From positions 682,001-746,000 of the forward strand of contig NZ_CP098415.1 of NCBI RefSeq assembly GCF_023702125.1: 64,000 nucleotides of DNA. The letters are read 5' to 3'. This DNA comes from Halorubrum hochsteinianum. Lineage in GTDB: Archaea > Halobacteriota > Halobacteria > Halobacteriales > Haloferacaceae. The translations under genes were made by a program, and so were the position numbers. Shown piece after piece: positions 51,419 through 60,873 of the stretch. The notes beneath the pieces are model-generated. The model saw nothing but the letters and a program-made list of their open reading frames with translations. It did no database searches and was not told where the DNA came from. Positions within the stretch are counted from its first letter, which is position 1; the number at the start of each line of letters is the position of its first letter.

Positions 51419-53536
51419 ATGCCCGATCCGAGCGAGACCTCCGAGCGCCGATTCGAGTCGAACCCGACCGTCTGTCCGTTCTGCGGGGTCGGCTGCAGCG
51501 TCGAGTACGCCGGCCGCGGGAGCGCGACGGGCGTCGAGGGGCCCGTGAACGGCCGCGGGGAGATCTGTCCGAAGGGGGCGGCCGCGTTCGACGTGGTGGA
51601 CCACGGGGACCGCCTGACCGAGCCGCTGGTCGAACACGGCGGGACCTTCGTCACGGCCCCGTGGTCGGAGGCGCTCGACCGCGTCGCGAGCGGGATCGGA
51701 GAGGTGGTCGAGGAGCACGGGGCCGACGCCGTCCAGTTCTTCGCCTCCTCGAACTGTACGAACGAGGAGAACTACGTCCTCCAGAAGCTCGCGCGCGTCC
51801 TCGGCACGAACAACGTGGACAACTGCGCCCGGCTCTGTCACGCCTCGACGGTCGCCGCGATGAGCGAGCGGTTCGGCGCGGGCGCGATGACGAACACCCT
51901 CGACGACCTGGGGGAGGCGGACTGCATCTTCGTCAACGGAGCGAACCCGGCCGAGCAGCATCCGGTCGCGTTCCGGTCGTACATCCTCCCGGCGGTCCGC
52001 GACGGCGCGACGCTGGTCCACGTCGATCCCCGCGAGAACGACACGACGGAGGCGGCGGACGTCCACCTCCCGCTGCGGCCCGGCACCGACATCCAGCTGT
52101 TGAACGCGGTCGCCGCGGTGCTCGTCGAGGAGGACCTCGTCGACGAGGGGTTCCTCGCGGAGCGGACGACCGGCTTCGACCGGCTGCGCGAGCACCTCGC
52201 CGGCGTCGACGTCGCGGCGAGCGCCGAGGCGGCCGGCGTCGACCCCGAGACGGTCCGGGAGGCGGCCCGGGCGTACGGCGAGGCCGACCGCGCGGCGGTC
52301 ATCACCGGGATGGGGACGAGCCAGCACCGCTGCGGCACCGACAACGTCCACGCCCTGCTCAACCTCGCGCTGCTGACCGGCAACGTCGGCCGCCCGGGAA
52401 CCGGCGTGAACCCGCTCCGCGGCCAGAACAACGTCCAAGGGGCGAGCGACGTCGGGGGGCTCCCCGGCGTGCTCCCCGGCTACGAGCCGGTGACGGACCC
52501 GGACGCCCGCGAGCGCGTCGCCGACGAGTGGGGGGTCGAGCCGCCGGCGGAGCCCGGGCTCACGGAGGTCGAGGCCACCCACCGCTTCGGCGACGAGGTG
52601 CGCGCGGCGGTCGTCTTCGGCGAGAACCCGGCGGTCACGGAGCCGAACGCGACCGCGGTCGCGTCGGCGTTCGACGACCTCGACTTCTGCGTCGTCATCG
52701 ACCTGTTCGAGACGCGGACGGCGGAGCACGCCGACGTGGTGCTTCCGGGGAGCGCGTGGGCGGAGAAGTCCGGCACCGTGACGAACACCGACCGCCGCGT
52801 GATGCGGATGCGGCCGAACGCCGACCTCCCGGGGAGCGCCCGGCGGGACTTCGAGATCCTGACCGAACTCGGCCGTCGCCTGACCGACCGGCCCGAGGAG
52901 TTCGCGTACGACGGGCCGGCGGACGCGTTCGACGAACTGACGCGAGTCGCTCCGATCTACGAGGGGATGAGCTACGCGGGGATCGGCGACGGCTACCAGC
53001 GGTGGCCGTTCGACGCCGAGGCGGGGACGGGGACCGACGTGTTACACGCGGAGACGTTCGCGACCGGCGAGCGGACCGCACCGCTCGCGGTCGTGGACGC
53101 GGTCCCGCCCGCGGACGACCTCGACGCGGGCGAACTGACGCTGACGACCGGTCGCGTCCTCCAGCACTTCAACAGCGGGGCGCTCAGCCGGCGCTCGGAC
53201 CGCCTCATGGCGATGCGCGGCGAGGACGTCCTCCAGATCCACCCGGCCGACGCCGCCGAGCGCGGGATCGAGGACGGGGACCGGGTGACCGTCTCGAACG
53301 AGCGCGGGACCGTCGAGGCCGCGGCCGACGTGACGCCGGCGGTGCGCGAGGGGGTCGCGTTCTGCACGTTCCACTACGCGGAGCCGCTCGCGAACGCCCT
53401 GACGGGCGACGCGCTCGACCCGGCAGCGAAGATACCGGAGTTCAAGCACTCGGCGGTCGCGGTCGAACCGGCCGCCTCGGCGGCCGGGGAGAGCGGCGCG
53501 GCCGGCGAGGGCGACGCGGCCGCCGGGGACGACTGA
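51419..53536 (+). CDS. fdhA: Molybdopterin oxidoreductase, formate dehydrogenase alpha-type
   Basis: A 705-residue protein of the DMSO-reductase family, closest in pattern to catalytic subunits of formate dehydrogenases. It binds one 4Fe-4S cluster (C19, C22, C26 and C50; CPFCGVGC...CPKG) and a bis-MGD molybdenum or tungsten cofactor. Cys140-His141 in NNVDNCARLCHASTV is the expected (Sec/Cys)-His site, and GTSQHRCGTDNVHAL and RGQNNVQGASDVGGLPGVLPGY follow family order. An acidic, Ala-rich tail ends it. TATTTAAAAC is at about 51355-51364. Nitrate-reductase-like function cannot be excluded. No other subunits are adjacent. Confidence 0.86.
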   Translation: MPDPSETSERRFESNPTVCPFCGVGCSVEYAGRGSATGVEGPVNGRGEICPKGAAAFDVVDHGDRLTEPLVEHGGTFVTAPWSEALDRVASGIGEVVEEHGADAVQFFASSNCTNEENYVLQKLARVLGTNNVDNCARLCHASTVAAMSERFGAGAMTNTLDDLGEADCIFVNGANPAEQHPVAFRSYILPAVRDGATLVHVDPRENDTTEAADVHLPLRPGTDIQLLNAVAAVLVEEDLVDEGFLAERTTGFDRLREHLAGVDVAASAEAAGVDPETVREAARAYGEADRAAVITGMGTSQHRCGTDNVHALLNLALLTGNVGRPGTGVNPLRGQNNVQGASDVGGLPGVLPGYEPVTDPDARERVADEWGVEPPAEPGLTEVEATHRFGDEVRAAVVFGENPAVTEPNATAVASAFDDLDFCVVIDLFETRTAEHADVVLPGSAWAEKSGTVTNTDRRVMRMRPNADLPGSARRDFEILTELGRRLTDRPEEFAYDGPADAFDELTRVAPIYEGMSYAGIGDGYQRWPFDAEAGTGTDVLHAETFATGERTAPLAVVDAVPPADDLDAGELTLTTGRVLQHFNSGALSRRSDRLMAMRGEDVLQIHPADAAERGIEDGDRVTVSNERGTVEAAADVTPAVREGVAFCTFHYAEPLANALTGDALDPAAKIPEFKHSAVAVEPAASAAGESGAAGEGDAAAGDD

Positions 53537-53668
53537 GCGGCGTCGTCGCTGCCGGGGCCGGCGGGGGATCCGCCCGACTGCGCCGAAGTGTTCCCCGGCG
53601 ACGGGGAGAGTATCGCTCGTGATATCCGGGTGGTACTCCTTTTATAACCCAAACGGAGAGGGCGCAGT

Positions 53669-55420
53669 ATGGCTTCACGTGGGGAGTTCGGTCGAGGCGA
53701 CTTCGGGCGGGGCGGTTTGAACGACGGACTCGACGCCGCCGAACTGGTCGAGGAGATCGGGCTCGACGCCGACGAGATCGCGTGGCGGAAGGAGTTCGTG
53801 GGATTCGACGAGGAGGACGAGCGGCGGCTGAGCCGGTACGAGGACGCGTTCGCGGAGAACGCGGAGCGGATCGCGGACGACTTCTACGACAACCTCACCG
53901 GGTACGACCAGACCGTCGACGTGATCGGACGGTCCGAGAAGGGGATCGAACAGCTCAAGCGGACGCAGTCGGCGTACCTCGTGACGCTCGCCGAGGGGGA
54001 CTACGGCCCGGAGTACTTCGAGGACCGGGCGCGGATCGGGAAGCTCCACGACATGCTGGAGATGCCGATGAAACACTACCTCGGCCAGTACGGGGTGTAC
54101 TACGACCTCATCCTCCCGCTGGTCGGCGACCGGCTCGTCGACTCGCTCACCGACCGGCTGGCCGAGGACGGTGCGGACGGCGAGGTGGACGACGAGACGG
54201 CGGCGGCGGTCGAAGCGGAGGTCGACGACGCGATCGAGGACATCCTCTCGGTCCTCCGGATCGTCAACCTCGACATACAGGTCGTCACGGACACGTACAT
54301 CCACTCGTACAGCGAGAAGCTCTCCGAGGCGATCGAGGAGAACGAGCGGCTGATGGCCGAGGTGGAAGAGGAGGTCCGAGAGCCGATCGGCGACCTCCGC
54401 GAGTCGGCGAGCGACGTCGCCGACAGCGCCGCCGAGGTCGGCGACGCGGCCGAGGACCAGTCGCGGCGGGTGGCCGAGGTCTCGTCGGAGGTGGCGAACC
54501 TCTCGGCGACCGTCGAGGAGGTGGCGTCGACCGCCGACGAGGTGGAGCGGACGAGCGCTCGGGCGGAGACGCTCGCGGCTGACGGCCGGGACGCGGCGGA
54601 CGACGCCGCGGCGGCCATGGACGACATCGGCTCCGCCGTCGACGAGGTGGCCGCCGACGTCAGGGCGCTCCAGGACCGCGTCGAGGAGATCGACGAGTTC
54701 GTCGACGCGATCAACGGGATCGCGGACCAGACGAACCTGCTCGCGTTGAACGCGTCGATCGAAGCGGCCCGGGCCGGCGACGCGGGGGCTGGGTTCGGCG
54801 TCGTCGCCGACGAGATCAAGTCGCTCGCGGAGGAGTCACAGCGCCACGCGAGCGACATCGAATCGATGGTCGACGGGATCCGCACCGACACCGAGGAGAC
54901 GGTCGAGAGCCTCTCGGAGACGACCCAGCGGGTCGACGACGGGAGCGAGCGCGTCGGCGACGCGACCGAGAGCCTCTCCGCCATCGCCGAGGCGGTGACC
55001 GAGACGGCGAACGGGATCGACGAGGTCTCCGACGTGACCGACGAGCAGGCCGCCGCCGCCGAGGAGATCGCGGCGACGATAGACGGCGTGGTCGAGCAGT
55101 CGAACGACATCACCGAGGAGATGCGGGAGCTGGCGGCCGAGAGCGAGCGCCAGTCGGAGGCGGTCGAGGCGCTGGAACGGACCGTGCGTCGGTTGGCCGT
55201 GAGCGACGGAGGCGACGGGTCCAGTCGGGCGTCCCTGACGGACGGCGGGAGGCCGGCCGGGGGAGCAGGCGGCGGGAGGCTGGCCGGGGGAACGGACGGC
55301 GACCGAGAGGTTCCGCCGGGCGTTCCCGAGGGGATGCCGGAGTTCGTTGTCGACCGACTCTCCGACGAGGAGCTACGGGCGATCGCGGCCGAGGAGGGGG
55401 ACGGGGACGACCCGTTGTGA
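53669..55420 (+). CDS. hemAT: HemAT-type globin-coupled transducer
   Basis: A 583-residue soluble chemotaxis transducer sensing oxygen through an N-terminal globin. The globin domain spans about residues 30-200, with the proximal His in ARIGKLHDMLEMPMKHYLGQYGVYY (near residue 130). A coiled-coil region with HAMP-like helices leads to the signalling tip, VDAINGIADQTNLLALNASIEAARAGDAGAGFGVVADEIKSLAEES (about 345-390), where CheA/CheW bind. No membrane helix. The C-terminal linker is Gly-rich. TTTTATAAC about 25 bases upstream of ATG 53669 is the promoter. Probably directs aerotaxis. Confidence 0.93.
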   Translation: MASRGEFGRGDFGRGGLNDGLDAAELVEEIGLDADEIAWRKEFVGFDEEDERRLSRYEDAFAENAERIADDFYDNLTGYDQTVDVIGRSEKGIEQLKRTQSAYLVTLAEGDYGPEYFEDRARIGKLHDMLEMPMKHYLGQYGVYYDLILPLVGDRLVDSLTDRLAEDGADGEVDDETAAAVEAEVDDAIEDILSVLRIVNLDIQVVTDTYIHSYSEKLSEAIEENERLMAEVEEEVREPIGDLRESASDVADSAAEVGDAAEDQSRRVAEVSSEVANLSATVEEVASTADEVERTSARAETLAADGRDAADDAAAAMDDIGSAVDEVAADVRALQDRVEEIDEFVDAINGIADQTNLLALNASIEAARAGDAGAGFGVVADEIKSLAEESQRHASDIESMVDGIRTDTEETVESLSETTQRVDDGSERVGDATESLSAIAEAVTETANGIDEVSDVTDEQAAAAEEIAATIDGVVEQSNDITEEMRELAAESERQSEAVEALERTVRRLAVSDGGDGSSRASLTDGGRPAGGAGGGRLAGGTDGDREVPPGVPEGMPEFVVDRLSDEELRAIAAEEGDGDDPL

Positions 55421-55501
55421 GGTGGGCGGACCTGTGAGGTGACGGACCTGTGAGGTGGGCGGACCGATCGGCCGCGGGCGAACCGCGGCCGCGGACCGCG
55501 T

Positions 55502-55672
55502 TCAGGGCGTGAAGTACGCCTCCGCTCCCCGAAGGTCCGGGAGTTCGCGGAGCGCGCGGGCACCGCAGCGGCCGCAGGCGGTCGGCTCGTCGGGGTCGTC
55601 CGGTAGCGCGAACACCGTCTCGCAGGCGTCGCAGACGACGTAGCGGAGCGCGAGCGACGGGGCGTCGGTCAT
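55502..55672 (-). CDS. Small zinc-ribbon protein (56 aa)
   Basis: 56 residues with two CxxC pairs, VVCDACETVFALP and TACGRCGARALRELP, separated by 15 residues, the layout of a compact zinc ribbon. Such proteins in haloarchaea bind nucleic acid or act as partner-binding modules. The frame remains open upstream to 56119 but that part is antisense to a separate gene; ATG 55672 marks the natural beginning. Same strand as the MazG-like gene, 53 bases downstream of it. Confidence 0.78.
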   Translation of the reverse strand: MTDAPSLALRYVVCDACETVFALPDDPDEPTACGRCGARALRELPDLRGAEAYFTP

Positions 55673-55725
55673 GGCCGCAGTAGGCGGGCGACGCACTTGA
55701 ACCGACGCCCGCCCGCGACGCGTCG

Positions 55726-56031
55726 CTACTCGCCGGAACCCGGATCGCCGGACGACCCGATCCGCGCCTCGTACTTCGCCAGCGCCTCGTCGAGCGCCGC
55801 GGTAGCGTCGACGTCGGCCGCCTCGGCGAGCGCGAGCAGCGCGAACAGCGCGTCGCCGACCTCGTCGGTCGCGACCGCGGCGGCGGCCGGGTTGCGCCCG
55901 TAGTCGGTCGAGGTCGTCACCTCCTTGGCTATCTCGCCGACCTCGCTCTCCAAGTCGAGGGCGTGGTAGGTGAGGTCGGTCTCCAGGCCGTACTCGTCGA
56001 CGAACGCGGCGACGCGGTCCTGCTCGTCCAT
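55726..56031 (-). CDS. MazG-like nucleotide pyrophosphohydrolase
   Basis: A 101-residue single-domain protein of the MazG superfamily. The metal-binding EXXE helix appears in LESEVGEIAKEVTT (about 28-41) and the partner acidic helix in DEVGDALFALLALAEAA (about 57-73), the ExxE...ExxD pattern used to bind Mg2+. These enzymes hydrolyse nucleoside triphosphates to monophosphates. ATG 56031 is used because the earlier start of this frame at 56058 is TTG. Substrate preference cannot be seen. Confidence 0.82.
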   Translation of the reverse strand: MDEQDRVAAFVDEYGLETDLTYHALDLESEVGEIAKEVTTSTDYGRNPAAAAVATDEVGDALFALLALAEAADVDATAALDEALAKYEARIGSSGDPGSGE

Positions 56032-56154
56032 GTGCGTCGCCTCCCCGCGGTCGGACAAGAAGCCCCCGCTCGACGAGGCCGCACCGCCGGCTTCGACCGT
56101 GGCGAGGACGGCCGGTCACGCAACCCTGAAGTCGCGAGCGACCGCACGGATCGT

Positions 56155-56823
56155 ATGAAAATCGCCATCTTGGGCGGCACCGGAGACATCGGGGAGGGGC
56201 TCGCGCTGCGGCTGGCGGCGGACACGCCCCACCGGGTCGCGGTCGGCTCGCGGGAGGCCGAGAAGGCCGAAACCAAGGCCGAGGAGTACACCACCGAACT
56301 GGAGAGCCGCGGGCTCGACGCCGCGGTGACCGGCGGGGAGAACGCCGCGGTCGCCGCCGACGCCCGGATCGTCGTCCTCGCGGTCCCTCCGTACCACGTC
56401 GGGGACACCGTCGGGGCGGTGGCGGAGTCGCTCGACGACGGCGACGTGCTCGTCTCGCCCGCCACCGGGATGAAACGCGACGAGGAGGGGTTCCACTACC
56501 ACAAGCCGGGCGCGGGGTCGGTGACGCAGATCGTCGCCGACGCGGCCCCCGAGGGGGTCACCGTCGTCGGCGCGTTCCACAACCTCGCGGCCGCACGGCT
56601 GGCGAACCTCGACGCGGAGCTGGGGGTGGACACCCTCGTCATCGGCGACGACGAGGACGCGAAAGCGACCGTGGCGGACATCGCCGAGGGGATCGAGGGG
56701 CTGCGCGCGCTCGACGCCGGCGGGATCGCCAACGCACCCGAAATCGAGGGGTTGACGCCGCTGCTCATCAACGTCGCGCAGAACAACGACGGGCTTCACG
56801 ACCTGGGCGTCCGGTTCCAGTAA
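56155..56823 (+). CDS. npdG: F420-dependent NADP reductase
   Basis: A 222-residue enzyme moving hydride between reduced F420 and NADP+. The N-terminal dinucleotide-binding loop AILGGTGDIGEGLALRLA (residues 4-21) is typical of Npd proteins, with VAVGSREAEKA at the NADP specificity position, VLAVPPYHVGDTV (about 78-90), SPATGMKR and VGAFHNLAAARL (about 140-151). Length is standard. It diverges from the MazG-like gene. Catalytic and F420-contact residues look intact. Confidence 0.88.
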   Translation: MKIAILGGTGDIGEGLALRLAADTPHRVAVGSREAEKAETKAEEYTTELESRGLDAAVTGGENAAVAADARIVVLAVPPYHVGDTVGAVAESLDDGDVLVSPATGMKRDEEGFHYHKPGAGSVTQIVADAAPEGVTVVGAFHNLAAARLANLDAELGVDTLVIGDDEDAKATVADIAEGIEGLRALDAGGIANAPEIEGLTPLLINVAQNNDGLHDLGVRFQ

Positions 56824-56916
56824 GACGATCCGGTTGTCGGCTGTGGGTCGTTGATCGGTCCGGACAGGGTCGACGATCCGGTCGGTCGCTACGACGCGGT
56901 TGCTGCTGGGGACACG

Positions 56917-57340
56917 ACCACCGAAGCCCCAGCCGCTCGGCTACACGCAGTCACTGTTCCGACAGAAACCACCGAAGCCCCAGCCGCTCGGCTACACGCA
57001 GTCACTGTTCCGACAGAAACCACCGAAGCCCCAGCCGCTCGGCTACACGCAGTCACTGTTCCGACAGAAACCACCGAAGCCCCAGCCGCGAGGACTCGCG
57101 CGACTCGCTGCGCTCCTCGCTCAGTCACTACGTTCCTTCGCTGTGGTGCTTGCGTCGTCGTGCTTCGCCCTCGCGGCTGCCCCTTCGAGTCCCGCCCCGC
57201 ACGGCACCTCACGCCTCCCCAGCCTCGTCGGCGGTCCTCCGCTTCGCTTCGGACCGCCGACTCCCTCGCGCGTGCTCCTCGCGGCCGCCTTCGGCGGTGC
57301 GCTCGGAGGCACGCGCCGACCGGTATCGTCTGCCTGTCAC
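56917..57340 (-). ncRNA. Structured dispersed repeat, copy E, with expanded tail
   Basis: Longest copy; core on the minus strand. GCGCGTGC/GCACGCGC encloses an imperfect apical stem; a perfect 11-bp helix pairs 57227-57237 with 57251-57261; the conserved GACGAGGCTGGGGAGG and GGGACTCGAAGGGGCAG follow; the long hairpin is closed by CAGCCGCGAGG (57083-57093 on plus) and its complement at 57169-57179. The tail is three consecutive 51-bp units (56917-57069) ending in the CTGGGGCTTCGG-type motif, then a partial fourth. Unlike CRISPR, whole units are identical. It lies between npdG and the prenyl synthase. Function unknown. Confidence 0.7.
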
Positions 57341-57424
57341 GGGGCGGTCGTCGCGCGGTCGGCGGATCCGACCCCGCCGGCGGTTCCGTTAGGCCTTTGC
57401 GCGGGCGTCCCCTCCACACGGTAG

Positions 57425-58267
57425 ATGGAGTACTTGCAGCGTCGGGTCGGGTTAGTCGAGGACCGGATCGAGTCGGTCATCGACGAGGTCGAGCCCGACG
57501 AGCTGTCCGACGAGGTCGGCCACGTCGTCCTCGCGGGCGGCAAACGGGTCCGCCCCGCGGTGACCGTCCTCGCCTGCGAGGCGTTCGACGGCGACCCCGA
57601 GGAGGCGGTCGACTTCGCGGCCGGCATCGAGTTCGTCCACAACGCGTCGCTCGTGGTCGACGACATCATCGACCGCTCCGAGGTCCGCCGCGGAACCGCC
57701 GCCGCGTGGGCGGAGTTCGGCTACGGCCCGGCGATCATCGCCAGCGACGGCCTGCTCGGCGAGGCGTTCGCGCTGTTCTCGACGGACCCCCGCGCGATGC
57801 GCACCGTCGCCGAGGCGATGGTCGAACTCGGCGAGGGCGAGGCGACGGAGCTGGCGGCGCGGCCGACCAACGAGGCGGAGTACATGGAACTGGCCCGCCG
57901 GAAGACGGGCGCGCTGTTCCGCGCCGCCGCCGAACTCGGCGCGGTCGCGGGCGGCGCGGAGCCGCACGCGATCGACTCGTTCGGCGAGTACGCCGAGCGC
58001 GTCGGCGTCGCCTTCCAGATGCGCGACGACGTGTTAGACGCCACCGCCGACGCCGACGACCTCGGCAAGCCGACCGGGCAGGACGCCGAGATGGACCGCC
58101 CGTCGGTCCTCCAGGTCACGTCGCTGTCGCCCGAGGAGATCAACGAGCGCGCCCGTTCGGAGTCCGAGCGCGCGCTCGCGGCCCTCGACGACGCCGACCC
58201 GCCGGAGACCGAGGCGATCGAGTACCTCCGCGACCTGGCGGAGTTCGTCGTCGTCCGCGAGCGATAG
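57425..58267 (+). CDS. Short-chain polyprenyl diphosphate synthase
   Basis: A 280-residue trans-isoprenyl diphosphate synthase for isoprenoid chains. The first aspartate motif is DDIID (LVVDDIIDRSEVRRG, about 76-90) and the second DDVLD (QMRDDVLDATAD, about 198-210); GGKRVRPAV (about 38-46) and the middle RRKTGALFRAAAELG are present. It is shorter than the usual haloarchaeal GGPP synthases of about 340 residues but complete. Product length (geranylgeranyl or farnesyl) cannot be inferred reliably. The gene starts about 85 bases from repeat copy E. Confidence 0.86.
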   Translation: MEYLQRRVGLVEDRIESVIDEVEPDELSDEVGHVVLAGGKRVRPAVTVLACEAFDGDPEEAVDFAAGIEFVHNASLVVDDIIDRSEVRRGTAAAWAEFGYGPAIIASDGLLGEAFALFSTDPRAMRTVAEAMVELGEGEATELAARPTNEAEYMELARRKTGALFRAAAELGAVAGGAEPHAIDSFGEYAERVGVAFQMRDDVLDATADADDLGKPTGQDAEMDRPSVLQVTSLSPEEINERARSESERALAALDDADPPETEAIEYLRDLAEFVVVRER

Positions 58268-58294
58268 GAGGGGAGAGGCGACCCGCCGGCGCGC

Positions 58295-59605
58295 TCAGTC
58301 GTCGGCCGGTTCTTCGACGGCGTTCTCGCCGATCGGCTCGCTGTCCCAGTACGCGTGGTCGTCGTCCGTCCGGAAGCAGGCCGCCGTCCGGCCGTCGCCC
58401 ACGTCGTACGCCGGGGGCGTCGACTCCCGGCAGGCCGCGCGCGCCTGCGGACAGCGCGTGTGGAACCGGCAGCCCGAGGGCGGGTTCCGCGGCGAGGGCA
58501 CGTCGCCGCGGAGGGTGTCGAACGCCTCGTCGCGCGCCTCCGTGGTCGCGCGCGGCACGCTCGACAGGAGCGCCTTCGTGTACGGGTGCGCGGGGTCGTC
58601 GAAGATTTCCTCGACCGGCCCGATCTCGACGATCTCGCCGAGGTACATCACCGCGACGCGGTCGCAGACGTGCCGGACCACGCCGAGGTTGTGCGCGATG
58701 AAGAGGAACGTGAGTCCGAACTCCTCTTGGAGGTCGTCGAGGAGGTTGAGGATCTGCGCCTGAACGCTCACGTCGAGCGCCGACACCGGTTCGTCCAGGA
58801 CGACGAAGTCGGGGTCCAAGGCGAGCGCGCGGGCGATCCCGATCCGCTGGCGCTGCCCGCCGGAGAACTCGTGGGGGTAGCGGTCGAGCTGGTCGGCCGA
58901 GAGCCCGACGCGTTCGAGCAGGTCCCCGGCGCGGGCCCGGCGGATCGCTCGGTCCGAGGCGTCGACCGAGACCGTCACGCCGACGCCGTCGTCGGTCGTC
59001 TCGACCGTCGTTCCGAGCAGGTCGTCTCCCCGGTCGAGGACGGCAACGACCCCCTCCTCGTCCTCGCGGACGGTGACGCCGACCCGCGCGACCCCTTCCT
59101 CGGCGTCGACCACGCGGTCGACGTCGTCGTCGACGTGAACCGTGACGGCCGCGGCGTCGAGGGAGGCCCCCTCGACGGTCAGGTCGGCGGTCGTCTCGAC
59201 GCTCGGGTCGCTCCGGGGGAGCCCGTGGATCCGGAGCCCCTCGGCGACGATGTCGCCGGTGGTCATCCGGGGGTCGAGACTGGAGAACGGGTCCTGGAAC
59301 ACGATCTGCGCGCGCTGGCGGAACTCCGTCAGCTCGCCGTCGCTCATCTCGCGGAGGTCCGCCCCGTCGAACGTGACCTCGCCGGCGGTCGGTTCGCGCA
59401 GGCGCAACACCGTCTCGCCGGTCGTCGACTTCCCGCAGCCGGACTCGCCGACGAGCCCGAGCGTCTCGCCCTCCCGCACGTCGAAGGAGACGCCGTCGAC
59501 GGCCTTCACGCTCTCCGACTCCGCGCCGAGCAGGCGGTCGACGAGCGACTGGTCGTCGGCGTAGTACTTCTTCAGCCCGTCGACGGAGAGCAGCGGGTCG
59601 CTCAT
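58295..59605 (-). CDS. dppF: Peptide ABC transporter ATPase with an inserted domain (DppF-type)
   Basis: A 436-residue ATPase driving peptide import with DppD. Walker A is GESGCGKST (53-61), Q-loop [11 protein letters not shown] (Gln104), signature FSGGQ (247-251), Walker B VVLDEP (268-273), and IAHNLGV the H-loop; a Cys-containing C-terminal [16 protein letters not shown] is the usual OppF tail. Residues about 132-222 are an acidic, beta-rich insert between the Q-loop and signature, absent from standard family members. Overlaps dppD by four bases and ends the operon. Confidence 0.92.
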   Translation of the reverse strand: MSDPLLSVDGLKKYYADDQSLVDRLLGAESESVKAVDGVSFDVREGETLGLVGESGCGKSTTGETVLRLREPTAGEVTFDGADLREMSDGELTEFRQRAQIVFQDPFSSLDPRMTTGDIVAEGLRIHGLPRSDPSVETTADLTVEGASLDAAAVTVHVDDDVDRVVDAEEGVARVGVTVREDEEGVVAVLDRGDDLLGTTVETTDDGVGVTVSVDASDRAIRRARAGDLLERVGLSADQLDRYPHEFSGGQRQRIGIARALALDPDFVVLDEPVSALDVSVQAQILNLLDDLQEEFGLTFLFIAHNLGVVRHVCDRVAVMYLGEIVEIGPVEEIFDDPAHPYTKALLSSVPRATTEARDEAFDTLRGDVPSPRNPPSGCRFHTRCPQARAACRESTPPAYDVGDGRTAACFRTDDDHAYWDSEPIGENAVEEPADD

Positions 59606-60873
59606 TCGCCCGCACCTCCGTCGTCGTCGAAATAGTCTTGCGGGAGCGCGTCCGCCGGGTCGTACTCGCGGTCGGCGAGGACGCACTTGGCCCCGTGGTC
59701 GGCGGCGGCGTCGACGGCGCGTTCGTCGGGGCGGTCGAGACACGCCTCCATCGCCTTCGGACACCGGTCGGCGAAGTAACACCGGTCGCCCATCTCGGCG
59801 TCGACCAAGCTCGGGACGTTGCCGCCGATCGGTTCGAGCCGCGCCTTCGGGTCGTCGACGTCGGGGATCGAGCCGAGCAGCCCCTGCGTGTACGGGTGAA
59901 CGGTCTCGTTGAACACCGAGTCGAGCGTGCCGCGCTCGACGACCTCGCCCGCGTACATCACGCAGACGCGGTCGCACATCTCGGCGATCACGCCCAGATC
60001 GTGCGTGATGAGCACGATACTCATACCGCGGTCGTCCTGGATCTCCTTCAGCAGGTTCAGGATCTGCGCCTGAATCGTCACGTCGAGCGCGGTCGTCGGC
60101 TCGTCGGCGATCAACACGTCGGGCTCGCCGGCGAGCGCCTGCGCGATCATCGCGCGCTGGAGCATCCCGCCGGAGAACTGGCCGGGGTACTCGTCGACGC
60201 GCTCCTCGGGGTCCGGGATCCCGACCTGCCCGAGCAGTTCGACGGCCCGGTCCATGCTCTCCTCGCTCGTGTAGTCGCGGCCGGGGACGATCCCGTCGAG
60301 GAGGTACTTCCCCAGCCCGTACCCCTGCGTCCGCGAGCGCGTCGAGCGGGGGTTCGCCCGCGCTCGGCGCTGCACCTCGACCGCCTCGGCGATCTGCTCG
60401 CCGACCGTGATCGAGGGGTTGAAGCTGCTCATCGGGTCCTGGAAGATGACGCTGAACGACGGGCCCCGCAGCGACCGGCGGACGCGGGGCGGCGCGGTCC
60501 GGAGGTCGACGTGGCTCCCGTCGACCCGCACCGACTCGTTCCCGCGGAACTCGTCCGCGAGGTCGGGGTCGCGGTACCACACCTCGCCGGCGGTGACCCG
60601 GCCGGGCGTCTCCACGAGGTCGACGAGCGACAGCGCCGTCACCGACTTGCCGGAGCCGGACTCGCCGACGACGCCGAGGATCTCGTCTTCCCGGAGGTCG
60701 AAGGAGACGGACTCCACCGCGTTGATCTGCCCCTCCTCGGTGAAGAACCGGGTCGAGAGGTCCCGCACCGAGAGCACGTTGTCGGCCCCCGGCGTCCCGC
60801 TCGGGGTCGCGTCACCGATCGATCGGGAGGCGATCCCCTCCTCGGCGTCGCCGACGCGGGGGGCGTCGCTCAT
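59602..60873 (-). CDS. dppD: Peptide ABC transporter ATPase (DppD-type)
   Basis: A 423-residue ATPase pairing with DppF at the membrane. Walker A is GESGSGKS (70-77), Q-loop [16 protein letters not shown], then after a basic insert ([16 protein letters not shown]) the signature FSGGMLQR and Walker [21 protein letters not shown] contains the H-loop and [14 protein letters not shown] the C-terminal cysteine cluster. An extra N-terminal about 35 residues is low-complexity. Overlaps the permease gene by four bases. Confidence 0.92.
   Translation of the reverse strand: MSDAPRVGDAEEGIASRSIGDATPSGTPGADNVLSVRDLSTRFFTEEGQINAVESVSFDLREDEILGVVGESGSGKSVTALSLVDLVETPGRVTAGEVWYRDPDLADEFRGNESVRVDGSHVDLRTAPPRVRRSLRGPSFSVIFQDPMSSFNPSITVGEQIAEAVEVQRRARANPRSTRSRTQGYGLGKYLLDGIVPGRDYTSEESMDRAVELLGQVGIPDPEERVDEYPGQFSGGMLQRAMIAQALAGEPDVLIADEPTTALDVTIQAQILNLLKEIQDDRGMSIVLITHDLGVIAEMCDRVCVMYAGEVVERGTLDSVFNETVHPYTQGLLGSIPDVDDPKARLEPIGGNVPSLVDAEMGDRCYFADRCPKAMEACLDRPDERAVDAAADHGAKCVLADREYDPADALPQDYFDDDGGAGE

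Noticed and set aside
56917-57081. CRISPR array
   Set aside because: The 51-bp units are identical over their whole length, so there are no unique spacers, and no cas genes are nearby. It is a tandem repeat that is part of repeat copy E.
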